Assembly: GCA_050257395.1 (NCBI GenBank) | Contig: JBLMWU010000184.1 | Span: forward strand, 1-32,656 | DNA from: JAIRTY01 sp050257395 | GTDB taxonomy: Bacteria > Actinomycetota > Actinomycetes > Streptosporangiales > Streptosporangiaceae | Length of the DNA: 32,656 nt | Reading direction: 5' to 3' | Shown here: positions 32,531 to 32,656 of the stretch, in pieces | Numbering within the stretch: position 1 is the first letter of the stretch | Layout of the letters: every line of letters begins with the position of its first letter | Position numbers and translations under genes: made by a program | Notes under the pieces: generated by a model | What the model saw: the letters and a program-made list of their open reading frames with translations, nothing else | What the model was told of the DNA's origin: nothing | Database searches by the model: none

Positions 32531-32656
32531 CCCGCAGTCTTATCTGGCCCTCGCTCGCCTCCGGGCCGCTGGGACCCGCCGTCTTCCCGCAGTCTTTCTG
32601 GCCCTCGCTCGCCCCCGGGCCGCTCGAGCCCGCCGTCTTCCCTCCTCGCTCCGGCT
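32531..32656 (-). repeat. Intergenic repeat family, copy D (tandem, cut by window end)
   Basis: Two tandem units, 32531-32585 and 32586-32639, both start CCCGCAGTCTT and end CCCGCCGTCTT. They contain the TCTGGCCCTCGCTCGC terminal motif of the family. The distal part continues as CCCTCCTCGCTCCGGCT to the window edge, as in copy A, so the hairpin partner arm would lie beyond it. It directly abuts the start region of the exonuclease gene. Confidence 0.85.

Overview
The window is chromosomal DNA from a high-GC actinomycete. Nearly every coding frame is G/C-biased at third positions, GTG starts are common, and the gene set is typical of the class: a DUF7455 zinc protein beside parE, DUF2795, DUF3043, the PspA/PspAA/HtpX/PspAB set, and the actinobacterial bc1-aa3 respiratory supercomplex (di-haem QcrC, three-TM Rieske QcrA, four-TM CtaF). 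The gene order from DUF3043 to the stand-alone Lrp-type domain resembles what I recall from Streptomyces and relatives. The genus cannot be fixed from sequence alone.

Layout. (1) 1-6.4 kb, chromosome topology: DUF7455 protein and divergent parE, then a small unknown gene, a DUF2795 gene and convergent parC. (2) 6.5-11.5 kb, accessory metabolism: an SDR oxidoreductase, a PfkB sugar kinase, a conserved 70-aa protein, an aldo/keto reductase, a small unknown protein and a GlxA-type regulator. (3) 11.5-15.2 kb, envelope stress: DUF3043 membrane protein, pspA-pspAA, htpX, pspAB. (4) 15.3-18.0 kb, a three-gene extracytosolic flavin redox operon: ferric-reductase-like membrane flavoprotein, FMN-binding protein, ApbE flavin transferase. 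(5) 18.1-29.8 kb, respiration: erpA, a PfkB-type kinase, ctaG, a convergent tusA-like gene, ctaC-ctaD-ctaF, an L,D-transpeptidase with a damaged or unclear 5' part, and the opposing operon ctaE-qcrC-qcrA-qcrB. (6) 29.9-32.6 kb: a degenerate response-regulator receiver protein, trpD, a stand-alone RAM (Lrp/AsnC effector) domain and a DnaQ-like exonuclease.

How the genes work together: ctaCDEF and qcrCAB encode a complete menaquinol-to-oxygen electron path. CtaG delivers copper to it. ErpA may supply Fe-S clusters, for example for the Rieske protein. The ferric-reductase/FMN/ApbE operon is a separate route for moving electrons across the membrane. The Psp/HtpX set protects and proofreads the membrane in which these complexes sit.

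The most unusual feature is a dispersed intergenic repeat family with four members here (7281-7497, 8972-9149, 13537-13590 and 32531 to the window end). The two full members can fold a large hairpin. The three whose upstream neighbour is visible all lie downstream of a gene and point the same way relative to it. In two places the repeat end reaches the start codon of the next gene. A second oddity is a 49-bp duplication of the parE 3' end flanking a terminator-like hairpin. No tRNA, rRNA, CRISPR array, transposase or phage gene was seen.
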